64,000 nucleotides of DNA from JAOAPY01 sp038237475 (GTDB lineage Bacteria; Acidobacteriota; Blastocatellia; Pyrinomonadales; Pyrinomonadaceae): positions 226,133-290,132 of the forward strand of contig JBBRYS010000007.1 of the NCBI GenBank assembly GCA_038237475.1. Reading direction: 5' to 3'. The translations under genes and the position numbers were made by a program. Every line of letters begins with the position of its first letter. Position 1 is the stretch's first letter. Positions 34,616 to 42,853 of the stretch are shown piece by piece. The notes beneath the pieces were generated by a model. That model ran no database searches, was not told where the DNA came from, and worked only from the letters and a program-made list of their open reading frames with translations.

Positions 34616-36391
34616 TCAGGCGGTTCGAGCAAAAGGCGCAGTCAGATTGCGCGCGATGATGGCTCCGGCTTTCTCGAGCAACGGTTGCAGGCCTTTGGAG
34701 TCGGCGGCCGAAATAGCTACGACTTCACGCCCGCCATCCTGACCCGCCTGTCTCATGATGGCGGCGGTCGTTTCCTGATCGACCAGGTCGATTTTATTCA
34801 GCGCTAAGATACGCGGAATTTCCTGAAAGTGAAGCTCGCCGAGGATCCTTTCGACCGAGTCGATCTGCTGGGACCAGCGCGGATTCGCTGCGTCAGTCAA
34901 ATGAATGATCAGGTTGCTGTCGCTGATCTCTTCCAGCGTGGCGCGAAAGGCTGAGAGGAGATCGGGCGGCAGTTCACGGATAAAACCGACCGTGTCGTTG
35001 ATGATTACTTCCTGCTCACGCGGGAGTCGCAGACGCCGCGAGGTTGGATCGAGCGTTGCGAACATACGGCTCTCGGCGCGAACTTCGCTGTTGGTCAGGG
35101 TATTCAAAAGGGTGGATTTCCCGGCGTTGGTATAGCCGACGAGCGAGATGACCGGTAGCCCCTGTCGCGTCCTCGCCTTGCGCCGTTCCTGGCGGCGATG
35201 CCGCTGGGCTTCGATCTCTTTCTCGAGACGATTGATGCGATCGCGCACGCGGCGGCGATCTGTTTCCAGTTTTGTCTCGCCCGGTCCGCGCCCGCCGATG
35301 CCGCCCGCCAGACGAGAGAAGGCCGAGTCCTGGCCCACAATCAAGCGCGGTAACAGGTACTTCAGTTGCGCCAGCTCAACCTGAATCTTGCCCTCGCGGG
35401 ACTGCGCGCGCTGCGCAAAGATGTCAAGGATCAATTGTGAGCGATCGATGATTTTCAGATCCGTAGCTTCCGAAAGGGATCGAACCTGGGCCGGTTGTAA
35501 TTCCCGATCGAACACCAGCATGTCGGCGCCTAATTGCAGCGCGCGAATCAGCAGTTCGTCAAGCTTGCCCTTGCCCAGCACTGTGCGTGAATCGATCGCC
35601 GAACGCCGTTGGATGATCTGGTCCTGAACCACCACGCCGGCCGAAGTTGCCAGCTCGTAAAGTTCCGCCATCGACTCTTCGGCGTCTGAGAGTGAACCAG
35701 TGGCGACGCCGACGAGAATGGTGCGATCACGCACCTCTGCCTTGCGAGTGGTACGGCGGTTCCGCGCCATCTCTTCCTCGAGCGAATTGATGAGCGCGAG
35801 GAAGTCTACGTCCAACTGCGAAGGAATCTTCGGATCGAGAAACCCGTAAATCTTTTGTTGGGGAGGATTTCTTGCCCCGTTTCTGGGACCACTCCTGAGA
35901 CCGCGCGCATCCTGCGCGCTTCCGTTCGCATCCTCTTCCTCTCCGTTGGCCCACGCCGGCTCATTGATCTCTTCCCGCGCTGCATTCCCCGCCATCAACG
36001 GCAGCAGGTGCGCTGCGCGCAGAACACCCGGCAATCCGCTTTGCTGATCGACGTCAATCGCCACCATCAAATCAAGCCGCAGCAGGGCCAGATCGGTAAG
36101 ATCGTCCTGCGTCAATTCCTCGCCGCGCAGGTGTGTGTGCACGAAGCGCAGACCGCGAAAGCGATCCGTGGCTACGCGCAGGCGCTTGAAGTCCGGCAAC
36201 TCAATGCGCCGGTTGTCTCCGACCATCACGTACTCAACATGGCCTTTGCGATCGATGAGCGCGCCAATCTGGCGGCGTGTCTCATGCGATAGCTCTGCCA
36301 GTTGCCGCGCAAACTCAGCAGTGACAATTTCTCGCGGCGGAATTCTGCGTGTATACAGCTTCTCAATGCGCCGCAACTGATTCGCCTTCAA
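34616..36391 (-). CDS. hflX: ribosome-associated GTPase HflX
   Basis: 591 residues, much longer than typical HflX (about 430). The N-terminal HflX domain (about 210-400) contains GRGPGETKLETDRR; the G domain (410-575) has GYTNAGKST, DTVGFI, and NKID. HflX splits stalled or hibernating 70S ribosomes. Residues 1-205 are an extension: an alpha-beta segment (FRGLRFVHTHLRGEEL, DLTDLALLRLDLMVAID) and a low-complexity linker. Residues 157-169 of that linker (SAQDARGLRSGP) are encoded by a dispersed palindrome inserted in frame. It is the first gene of the hflX-pgpH unit. Confidence 0.92.
   Translation of the reverse strand: MKANQLRRIEKLYTRRIPPREIVTAEFARQLAELSHETRRQIGALIDRKGHVEYVMVGDNRRIELPDFKRLRVATDRFRGLRFVHTHLRGEELTQDDLTDLALLRLDLMVAIDVDQQSGLPGVLRAAHLLPLMAGNAAREEINEPAWANGEEEDANGSAQDARGLRSGPRNGARNPPQQKIYGFLDPKIPSQLDVDFLALINSLEEEMARNRRTTRKAEVRDRTILVGVATGSLSDAEESMAELYELATSAGVVVQDQIIQRRSAIDSRTVLGKGKLDELLIRALQLGADMLVFDRELQPAQVRSLSEATDLKIIDRSQLILDIFAQRAQSREGKIQVELAQLKYLLPRLIVGQDSAFSRLAGGIGGRGPGETKLETDRRRVRDRINRLEKEIEAQRHRRQERRKARTRQGLPVISLVGYTNAGKSTLLNTLTNSEVRAESRMFATLDPTSRRLRLPREQEVIINDTVGFIRELPPDLLSAFRATLEEISDSNLIIHLTDAANPRWSQQIDSVERILGELHFQEIPRILALNKIDLVDQETTAAIMRQAGQDGGREVVAISAADSKGLQPLLEKAGAIIARNLTAPFARTA
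35884..35919. repeat. REP-like palindrome inside hflX, copy 2
   Basis: GAGACCGCGCGCATCCTGCG followed by CGC, preceded by GGGACCA; the same family as the GGGACCGCACGC palindromes. It lies in frame within the linker of HflX. Confidence 0.65.
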
Positions 36392-36458
36392 CCCCAGCGT
36401 GTTCCCCAGTACGTTACTGATCGTTACTCTCCTTTATCCGCTGTGACTTTCTGGGGGC

Positions 36459-36486
36459 CCTGGGACCGCAGGCATGCTGCCGGCCT
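36459..36486. repeat. REP-like palindrome, copy 3
   Basis: Variant CCTGGGACCGCAGGCATGCTGCCGGCC in pieces: GGGACCGCAGGC followed by ATGCTGCC. It lies in the 380-bp divergent gap between hflX and the 36774 gene. Confidence 0.55.
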
Positions 36487-36600
36487 CCCGGATCCCTCAC
36501 GACCTCTTTCGCCGAAACTCTTCTACATCCTTAACGATCACCAACCCGCAAACGCTCGCATTGTAACATAGCAACTTCAACTGATTCGGCAATCCTAATC

Positions 36601-36629
36601 TTGAATAGAAGCAGCTCGAAGCGTACACT
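36601..36629 (+). promoter_or_regulatory. promoter candidate for the 36774 gene
   Basis: TTGAAT (36601-36606), a 17-bp spacer and TACACT (36624-36629); the leader would be about 140 nt. The rest of the gap 36392-36773 holds only a REP-like palindrome. Confidence 0.45.
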
Positions 36630-36773
36630 CTAACCATCCTGTCATTAAGGTGTATACCCCTGCCGAAGCTGTGAAGTCTGCGCTGACTGGTAGTCTGCAA
36701 TGAAGAATGCTTGCTTGCGCATGCCACTGCCCGAACAATTAAACAAGCCGAATGCTTGATTGGAGAACATTGA

Positions 36774-37922
36774 ATGATAACCCGATTCATAAAACGTGCG
36801 CGGCCCTCATCTTTTTACAGATTGCCGAGGCTGGCTGTTTGTATCACATTGATTGCTTTGGCCGGTTCGGCCGTGGCGCAAGTGCAACCAAATTATGGCC
36901 GCACCTATTCAAAAAAGCAGGTTGAAAAGCTTATTAAAGATGTAGACAAAAGCGGCGACGAGTTTCGCCGTGACTTTGATAGCTGGCTTGATCATAGTCC
37001 CCTGGACGGCCAGCAGCGCGAGGACAGATACAACCGTCAGGTCAAGGATCTGACGACCGCGCTGAGCACCCTGCGTTCCAACTTCAGCCGCGACAGCGAC
37101 TGGTGGCAATCGAGAAAGGATATGCAATCCGTGCTTAACCAGGCGGGACAGGTAAGTACAATCGTGGGTGGCGTTGAAGTGCGCGGTAAATTGAATCGTC
37201 GCTGGGGCAACCTGCGTACAAATCTGAATCGGCTCGCCGAAGCTTTTAATTTGCCCACCGTCGGCTCGACTTACTATGGCAATCAAAACAGCTATCCCTC
37301 GGAGAGTGGTGCTGTCCAAAACTGGGCTGTTGGCACTTTTCGCGGTGTCAACAACACTGGTCCAGTGGAAATGACGATTACGTCGCAGGGTGTGGCGACG
37401 ATTCGCTCGCTCAACTCTAACCAGGTTTATGCTGGACGCGCGGCAAACTCGGTCGTGTATTTTGAATGGGGTTCGTTCAATCTCGTGCAGGATCGCCGTG
37501 GTGTGACCCTGGTCGAAATGGCAAACGAGTACAACCGCACACCGTTCACGCGAGTTGGCAGTCAGGATAATTACCCGGGCTATCCCAACAACAACCCAGG
37601 CTATCCGGGTACCTACAATCAAAACTATCCGGGTAATAACAATTCGGGCTATCCGGGACAGGCAACGACGCAGCCACCCAACTGGGCCATCGGCACCTTC
37701 GTGGGCCGAGACATTAGCGGCGAGCCTGAACTGACGATCACCGCCAGCGGGCAGACTTCTATCCGCTCTGCCAGCAGCAATGAGGTTCGCAACGGGCAGT
37801 ACGTGAATGGCGTCGTGACATTTGATTGGGGCTCATTCAACGTGAGGCGATCAGGCCGCGACATCACCCTCACAGAGGTCAACAACCCCAGCGCCCGCTC
37901 TCTCTACACCCGCGTGCGGTAG
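36774..37922 (+). CDS. secreted protein with duplicated C-terminal domain
   Basis: 382 residues. Signal peptide about 1-36 (LAVCITLIALAGSAVAQ); a helical N-terminal region (40-165, KKQVEKLIKDVDKSGDEFRR, RWGNLRTNLNRLAEAF); then two copies of a beta-rich module of about 80 residues (about 181-265 and 302-382) that align closely: NWAVGTFRG...TITSQGVATIRS...FEWGSFN and NWAIGTFVG...TITASGQTSIRS...FDWGSFN. They are joined by an NYPGYPNNNPGYPG-type linker. ATG 36774. Function unknown; the repeats look like a binding or assembly domain. Confidence 0.8.
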   Translation: MITRFIKRARPSSFYRLPRLAVCITLIALAGSAVAQVQPNYGRTYSKKQVEKLIKDVDKSGDEFRRDFDSWLDHSPLDGQQREDRYNRQVKDLTTALSTLRSNFSRDSDWWQSRKDMQSVLNQAGQVSTIVGGVEVRGKLNRRWGNLRTNLNRLAEAFNLPTVGSTYYGNQNSYPSESGAVQNWAVGTFRGVNNTGPVEMTITSQGVATIRSLNSNQVYAGRAANSVVYFEWGSFNLVQDRRGVTLVEMANEYNRTPFTRVGSQDNYPGYPNNNPGYPGTYNQNYPGNNNSGYPGQATTQPPNWAIGTFVGRDISGEPELTITASGQTSIRSASSNEVRNGQYVNGVVTFDWGSFNVRRSGRDITLTEVNNPSARSLYTRVR

Positions 37923-37953
37923 CGGCAAAGGGGAAAGAGGTGAGGCGAAAGAG
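37921..37953 (+). repeat. GGCAAAG purine-rich dispersed repeat
   Basis: Begins at the stop codon of the secreted protein (AGCGGCAAAGGGGAAAGAGG and onward) and belongs to the same purine-word family as 3900-3958 and 39092-39189. Confidence 0.5.
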
Positions 37954-38014
37954 CTACGCAGGCTGGATACACTGCGTTTTGTTCAGCGAACTTTAGAAAC
38001 ACCAAACTCAAATC

Positions 38015-38485
38015 TTGAGCAACGTAAGAATAATTTTAGGTCTGTGTGGCTGGCTGGTGGCCTGTTTTGCAGTGGCGTCTCTGGGTGCGGTCTTTATGCC
38101 GGGGGATTGGTATGCCGCGCTCCGGAAGCCCGCATGGAATCCGCCGGGGTGGTTGTTCGGTCCGGTCTGGACAACGCTCTACACCATGATGGCGGTGGCT
38201 GCCTGGCTGGTGTGGAAACGGGGCGGGTTCGTCTTCCAGCGTAGACCATTGGCGCTGTTCCTTGGTCAGCTCGTTTTGAATGCCGCGTGGACGCCGCTGT
38301 TTTTCGGGCTGCACCGGCCCGGTATGGCGTTCGCGGTTATCATCCTGTTATGGCTGGCCATCGCAGCGACGCTGGTCGCATTTCGGCCCGTGAGCCGGGC
38401 GGCCGCCTGGTTGCTCGTGCCTTACCTGGCGTGGGTGGGCTTTGCGGCGGTGCTTAACGGTACGTTGTGGAGGCTGAATGCATGA
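38015..38485 (+). CDS. tspO: TspO/MBR family membrane protein
   Basis: 156 residues with five transmembrane helices and the conserved WNPPGWLFGPVWTTLY and NAAWTPLFFG motifs rich in Trp, as in TspO. The family binds porphyrins/tetrapyrroles and is tied to redox and stress responses; some members degrade porphyrin in light. Start TTG 38015 has no strong Shine-Dalgarno site, so the exact start is uncertain. It is followed by a strong hairpin. Confidence 0.93.
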   Translation: MSNVRIILGLCGWLVACFAVASLGAVFMPGDWYAALRKPAWNPPGWLFGPVWTTLYTMMAVAAWLVWKRGGFVFQRRPLALFLGQLVLNAAWTPLFFGLHRPGMAFAVIILLWLAIAATLVAFRPVSRAAAWLLVPYLAWVGFAAVLNGTLWRLNA

Positions 38486-38574
38486 TCCGGCCCAGAATCG
38501 ATGTTGATGCAGAAGGTGTCGGATAATTTCAGTTCAGCGGTAACACCCTGGATCAATGCCAGTGAGCAAAAAAA

Positions 38575-38633
38575 TTTACCCCAAAGTGGTTCGCCATCCT
38601 CATGAATATGTCGCGAACGCCCTTGGGGTAAAA
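38575..38633 (+). terminator. stem-loop after tspO
   Basis: Arms TTTACCCCAAAG...TTCGC and GCGAAC...CTTGGGGTAAA (38575-38594 with 38613-38633) pair over about 20 bp with a few mismatches and are followed by CCGTTTT. It probably ends tspO transcription. Confidence 0.5.
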
Positions 38634-38642
38634 CCGTTTTCA

Positions 38643-38747
38643 CCTGGGACCGCACGCATCCTGCGTGCTGTAGTTGGGAAAGGGCAATTCAAAAAGTAAG
38701 AAGTCTGGTGACGAACAGTCGGCACGCTGGAAGCGTGCGGTCCCAGG
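38643..38747. repeat. REP-like palindromes 4 and 5, inverted pair
   Basis: A forward copy (GGGACCGCACGC-ATCC-TGCGTGC, 38643-38670) and an inverted copy (GGCACGCTGGAAGCGTGCGG, then TCCCAG, 38721-38747) are separated by about 50 nt, the arrangement of BIME doublets. The gap 38486-38902 also has a CCTTGATG/CATCAAGG hairpin at 38843-38864; no gene is visible in it. Confidence 0.75.
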
Positions 38748-38902
38748 CGGGGAAGCAGTAGCGGTTAGACAGTCATCCAGTCAGCGTCTATCATGAGAGC
38801 TTTTGTGAGGCGTCGTGGTCCAAACAGGAGGCGCGAGGGTCGCCTTGATGAAATCGCATCAAGGCCACATGCGAGATTTACGTAGTCGCTTATTCAAGAC
38901 TT

Positions 38903-40036
38903 ATGAACAAAGCTGGGAAGATTTTGCAGATTGCGCCCGGGGCGGGGATTCCGGGGGGCGAGGTCGTGATCGAGTGCGAGGGCCTCGATGTCGAAGAACC
39001 GTCGCAGTGCGCGGTGATGGTTGAGGACGAAGTGGCGCCGCTGGTGGCGCTGTCGGCCGAGCGAGTACTCGCGATTGTGCCGGAGGTCAGGCGGGTAAGG
39101 GCAAAGAGCGAAGGGGTAAGGGCAAAGGGGGAAGAGCAAGGGGCAAAGAGCGAAGAAAGCGAAGGGAAAAGGGTAGAGGGGGAAGAGCACGCCGAAGCTG
39201 TCGGAAGGGTGAGCGTTGTGCTTGAGAGTCAGGGAGAAAGAAGTGAGCCCGTTTCATTTCTGCTGGGGCGACGTCTTGCTGAAGACCTCCATCCAGTTAC
39301 CAGTCCCGCTTTTGATCCTGATGATGGCTCACTCTTTGTCACACGCTCCGGCTCGCGGGGAGAGCAGTTGCCCGTGTCGCTCTTTCGCATCGACGTCGAC
39401 GGCGAAGTTTCTGAGTTCTCAGGCGACATCACAAACCCGACCGCGATCGCTTTTGATCGTGATGGACAGATGTTCGTCACCAGCCGCCTGGATGGCATCG
39501 TCTATCGCGTAACGCCGTTCAAGGAAGCGGTGCCCTTTGCCCGAAATCTCGGCGTGGCCACGGGGCTCGCATTTGATTCGCTCGGCACGATGTATGTCGG
39601 CGATCGCAGCGGCGCAATTTTCAAAGTGAATGCAATTGGTGAAGAAGAGAACTGGGCGCAGCATGAGCCTTCAGTGTCGGCTTATCATCTCGCGTTCGGC
39701 CCTGACGATTTTTTGTATGTGACCGGCCCGACAGTGACCAGCTTTGATTCGATTACTCGCTTTGATCGCGACGGCAATGCGAGCGTATTCTTTCGCGGAC
39801 TCGGCAGACCGCAGGGTCTCGCCTTTGACGCCGACGGCAATTTGTATGTAGCGGCTACCTTGCGCGGACGCCGTGGTATTGTGCGTATTTCTCCAGATGG
39901 ACAGCAGGCTGAAGTCTGTGTGGCCGGGATGAATCTGGTGGGTGTCGCCTTCAGCGCTTTGGGAGAGATGGTGGTCGTCAGCAACGACTCGGTTTACAGC
40001 CTGGCCGCGGGCATTCACGGAACTCTGCCCGGTTGA
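38903..40036 (+). CDS. IPT/TIG-like plus NHL-repeat beta-propeller protein
   Basis: 377 residues without an obvious signal peptide. Residues 5-60 resemble an IPT/TIG domain (IAPGAGIPGGEVVIECEGL); 63-96 are a charged Lys/Glu/Gly run encoded by a dispersed repeat; about 120-370 form an NHL/SMP-30-like six-bladed propeller with units such as FDRDGQMFVTSRLDGIVYRV and FDADGNLYVAATLRGRRGIV. A sugar-lactonase-like enzyme or a binding scaffold are both possible; no complete metal site is assignable. Start ATG 38903. Confidence 0.72.
   Translation: MNKAGKILQIAPGAGIPGGEVVIECEGLDVEEPSQCAVMVEDEVAPLVALSAERVLAIVPEVRRVRAKSEGVRAKGEEQGAKSEESEGKRVEGEEHAEAVGRVSVVLESQGERSEPVSFLLGRRLAEDLHPVTSPAFDPDDGSLFVTRSGSRGEQLPVSLFRIDVDGEVSEFSGDITNPTAIAFDRDGQMFVTSRLDGIVYRVTPFKEAVPFARNLGVATGLAFDSLGTMYVGDRSGAIFKVNAIGEEENWAQHEPSVSAYHLAFGPDDFLYVTGPTVTSFDSITRFDRDGNASVFFRGLGRPQGLAFDADGNLYVAATLRGRRGIVRISPDGQQAEVCVAGMNLVGVAFSALGEMVVVSNDSVYSLAAGIHGTLPG
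39092..39189 (+). repeat. purine-rich dispersed repeat inside a coding sequence
   Basis: About 98 bp of GGGTAAGGGCAAAGAGCGAA-type words translated in frame as KSEG/RAKGEE-like residues within the NHL-repeat protein. The same words are intergenic at 3900-3958 and 37921-37953. Confidence 0.7.
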
Positions 40037-40080
40037 TGCAGGTTGGCCGAGTCCGGTGCATTTCTTAAGAAAATCCGATT

Positions 40081-40109
40081 TTGACACCCCCTAAGGTGCA
40101 TGTTAGTGT
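40081..40109 (+). promoter_or_regulatory. promoter candidate for the M50-trpS-scp operon
   Basis: TTGACA (40081-40086), a 17-bp spacer and TAGTGT (40104-40109), 25 bp before the M50 protease start. Confidence 0.45.
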
Positions 40110-40133
40110 GACCCTGTCCCTGACGGATCTCGT

Positions 40134-40838
40134 ATGCAAAGTATTGATAGCGCTGCTATAACGCAGTTCATATTGTTCATGGTGGCCTTGATCTTTTCGC
40201 TGTCGGTGCACGAGTCTGCGCATGCGTTTGCTTCGAATTACTTTGGTGATGATCTGGCCCGGCTACAGGGCCGTATCAGCCTGAATCCCGCCGTTCACGT
40301 CGACCCGGTTGGCACTTTATTATTCCCAGCCATCGCTTTCTTTACCGGCATGCCGTTGATCGGCTGGGCCAAGCCGACACCTGTCAATCCACTGCGCTGG
40401 CGCAACAAGCGGGTGGCCAATTTCTGGGTATCGATCGCGGGTGTGCTGTGCAATGCGATTATCGCCATCGTCGCCGGGATCACCATGCGGGGACTGTACG
40501 AAGGCGGGTTGGTGTCGCTGCGTTTGAGTCGCTATTACGGTTTATCCGCAGAGGCCACTGGCGGTTCGTTGATTGCTGAAGGCGGCGCAAAGCTGCTCAC
40601 GACATTCTTCACGTTGAATGTCGCGCTGGCAATCTTCAATCTGCTGCCGATTCCGCCGCTCGACGGTAGTAAGGTGCTGAGCAGTATCCTGCCACCAAGT
40701 TTTGAGCCGGCGCTCGAGGCCCTGGAACGGTTTGGCTACGTGATCCTGATAATCGCAGTTTTCACCGGAGTATTCGGAATGATCTTCAGTTTCATCATGC
40801 CGCTGGTGTCTTATCCATTTGTTATTGGTTTGTCCTGA
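40134..40838 (+). CDS. site-2 protease family (M50) membrane metalloprotease
   Basis: 234 residues, several membrane helices. The zinc motif is HESAH (residues 24-28) and the distal ligand lies in NLLPIPPLDGSKVL (Asp near 179). The family cuts substrates within the membrane, but this small FtsX-free version (no PDZ domain) is often of unknown substrate. ATG 40134. It is followed 5 bp later by trpS, and the run continues with scpA-scpB-rluB, an order frequent in many bacteria. Confidence 0.9.
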   Translation: MQSIDSAAITQFILFMVALIFSLSVHESAHAFASNYFGDDLARLQGRISLNPAVHVDPVGTLLFPAIAFFTGMPLIGWAKPTPVNPLRWRNKRVANFWVSIAGVLCNAIIAIVAGITMRGLYEGGLVSLRLSRYYGLSAEATGGSLIAEGGAKLLTTFFTLNVALAIFNLLPIPPLDGSKVLSSILPPSFEPALEALERFGYVILIIAVFTGVFGMIFSFIMPLVSYPFVIGLS

Positions 40839-40843
40839 TTCTC

Positions 40844-41830
40844 ATGAAGCGAATTTTCAGCGGCGTACAGCCCACCGGCAGCACACATCTTGGAAACTAT
40901 CTCGGCGCGCTGCGCAATTGGGTGGCCCTGCAGCATGAATACGAGAGTATTTTCTGCATCGTCAATCTACACGCGATCACGCTCCCACAGGATCCGAAAC
41001 TGTTAGCGGCGAAAGCAAGAGAGCTGGCGCGTATTTATCTGGCGGTGGGCATCGATCCGAAGGTCTCGACTATTTTCGTGCAGTCAGATGTCCCGGCGCA
41101 CGCAGAGCTGACCTGGGTTTTGAACTGTATCGCCCGCGTGTCTGAACTAGAGCGCATGACGCAGTTCAAGGACAAGGTGCGGAAGCAACGCGAGAATGTT
41201 GGAGTAGGCTTGCTTGATTATCCGGTGCTGATGGCGGCAGACATCCTGCTTTATCAAACCGATCTGGTGCCGGTGGGCGAGGATCAGAAGCAGCATCTGG
41301 AACTGACCCGAGATCTCGCCATGCGCTTTAATCGCGACTATGGGGAAACGTTTCGCATCCCTGACCCTTATATTCCCAAAGTCGGCGCCCGCATCATGTC
41401 GTTGTCGGATCCGACCAAAAAAATGTCAAAGTCTGACGACGATCCCAACGGCTGTGTACTCTTGCTGGATGATGCGGCTACTATCGCACGCAAATTCAAG
41501 CGGGCGGTGACAGACTCGGGCACTGAAATTCGTTTTGACGAGAGCCGGCCGGCCCTGACAAATCTGCTGACCATTTACAGCCTGATGACAGGCAAGGAGC
41601 CGGGGGAAGTCGAAGCGCATTTCGCGGGTAGTGGTTATGCGAAGTTGAAAACTGATCTGGCTGAAGCGACTATTCAGTTTCTACAACCTGTGCAGGAGCG
41701 AGTGCAGAGCATTAGCGATGCAGAACTGGATAGCGTCTTACTGCAGGGCAGAGAACGAGCGAGTAGTATCGCCGAGGTGACTCTGCAGAATGTGATGGAG
41801 CGCATGGGATTAACTGGCACACGGAGTTAG
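40844..41830 (+). CDS. trpS: tryptophanyl-tRNA synthetase
   Basis: 328 residues, normal for bacterial TrpRS (class Ic). It charges tRNA-Trp. The HIGH-type motif is TGSTHLGNYLG (about 11-21) and the KMSKS loop is KKMSKSDDDPNG (about 193-204). ATG 40844 lies 5 bp after the M50 gene. Cytosolic. Confidence 0.97.
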   Translation: MKRIFSGVQPTGSTHLGNYLGALRNWVALQHEYESIFCIVNLHAITLPQDPKLLAAKARELARIYLAVGIDPKVSTIFVQSDVPAHAELTWVLNCIARVSELERMTQFKDKVRKQRENVGVGLLDYPVLMAADILLYQTDLVPVGEDQKQHLELTRDLAMRFNRDYGETFRIPDPYIPKVGARIMSLSDPTKKMSKSDDDPNGCVLLLDDAATIARKFKRAVTDSGTEIRFDESRPALTNLLTIYSLMTGKEPGEVEAHFAGSGYAKLKTDLAEATIQFLQPVQERVQSISDAELDSVLLQGRERASSIAEVTLQNVMERMGLTGTRS

Positions 41831-41848
41831 TGTCTCCCCGAGTTATTA

Positions 41849-42760
41849 ATGAGCGAAGCGGAAGAAATCGAAGAGGTTCAGGAGCAGACCCCGGTTGTAG
41901 CGGCCGACGACGATGCTGTTGCCATGTCTGAGCAGCAGGAGGCGCCGCAACCTGAAACTCCGGCAGCCGTCAGTTCGAAGGCAAAGCCAGAAGAGCCGGC
42001 GGCGCCCATGCTCAATGTCCTCGGAGCGACGCCGGAAATTTACCCGGATGCGGTTACTGACGACTTGCAGATTCTGTTGGGTGAATTTGACGGGCCACTG
42101 GACCTACTGCTGCATTTGATTCGTCAGGAGCAGGTCAGTATCTACGACATTCCGGTGGCGAAAATCACCGATGAGTATTTGCGCTACCTGCAGCTGATGC
42201 AGGAGATGGACATCGCGGTCGCTGGTGATTTTCTGGTGATGGCGGCCACGCTCATCGAGCTCAAGACGAAGATGCTTTTGCCGCGCGATCCGTTTGCGCC
42301 GCCTGAAGCTGAAGAAGAAGATCCGCGCCGCGATCTTGTCGATCAGCTGCTGGAGTATCAGAAGTACAAGGCGGCCGCGCAAATGCTCTGGTCACGAGCG
42401 ACGGTTGAACGCGCTATCTTTCGCCGGGCTGAGCTGGAAACGGACAAGACGAATCCTGAAGTCGCAGTCGGCGTATTCGATCTGCTTCGCGTCTTTAATG
42501 AAATCCTGGCGCGGCACAAAGAAGAAGTGCTGATGGAGATCGAGCGTGAAGAGATCTCGATGACAGAGATGCTCGAGCGCCTGCGCAACATGGTCATGTC
42601 GGCGGGCGAGTTGAACCTGCGCATATTTTTCGAAAGGGCACAATCGCGACGCGAGCTGGTGCTGGCGTTTCTTTCTGTGCTTGAGTTGGTGCGCACGACG
42701 GAGATTAAGCTGTTCCAGCCGCAGACGTTTGGTGAAATCGTCGCCCGCGTCGCGAGCTAG
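41849..42760 (+). CDS. scpA: segregation and condensation protein A
   Basis: 303 residues. The kleisin of the SMC-ScpAB condensin complex. The conserved start of the domain, LLGEFDGPLDLLLHLIRQEQ, begins near residue 75, after an acidic/Pro-rich extension of about 70 residues; the C-terminal winged helix is at about 225-300. The N-terminal extension is longer than in typical ScpA (about 250). It lies 18 bp after trpS; scpB is 93 bp downstream. Confidence 0.95.
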   Translation: MSEAEEIEEVQEQTPVVAADDDAVAMSEQQEAPQPETPAAVSSKAKPEEPAAPMLNVLGATPEIYPDAVTDDLQILLGEFDGPLDLLLHLIRQEQVSIYDIPVAKITDEYLRYLQLMQEMDIAVAGDFLVMAATLIELKTKMLLPRDPFAPPEAEEEDPRRDLVDQLLEYQKYKAAAQMLWSRATVERAIFRRAELETDKTNPEVAVGVFDLLRVFNEILARHKEEVLMEIEREEISMTEMLERLRNMVMSAGELNLRIFFERAQSRRELVLAFLSVLELVRTTEIKLFQPQTFGEIVARVAS

Positions 42761-42780
42761 AGTTGCAGCAATAAGTATTT

Positions 42781-42803
42781 AGAGTACCGCCTTGAGGCGG
42801 GCT
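42781..42803. repeat. GCCGCCTT-AGGCGG palindrome
   Basis: AGAGTACCGCCTTGAGGCGG followed by GC, in the scpA-scpB gap. Same family as the pair at 6554-6610. Confidence 0.6.
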
Positions 42804-42853
42804 TCCCATATGTAAAGGTAGACGTCGGACTTTTTTAGGATCGGAAGAATTTG

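Noticed and set aside
38486..38902. Possible gene in the tspO-NHL gap
   Set aside because: Only palindromes and hairpins are seen; reading frames are short and lack homology.
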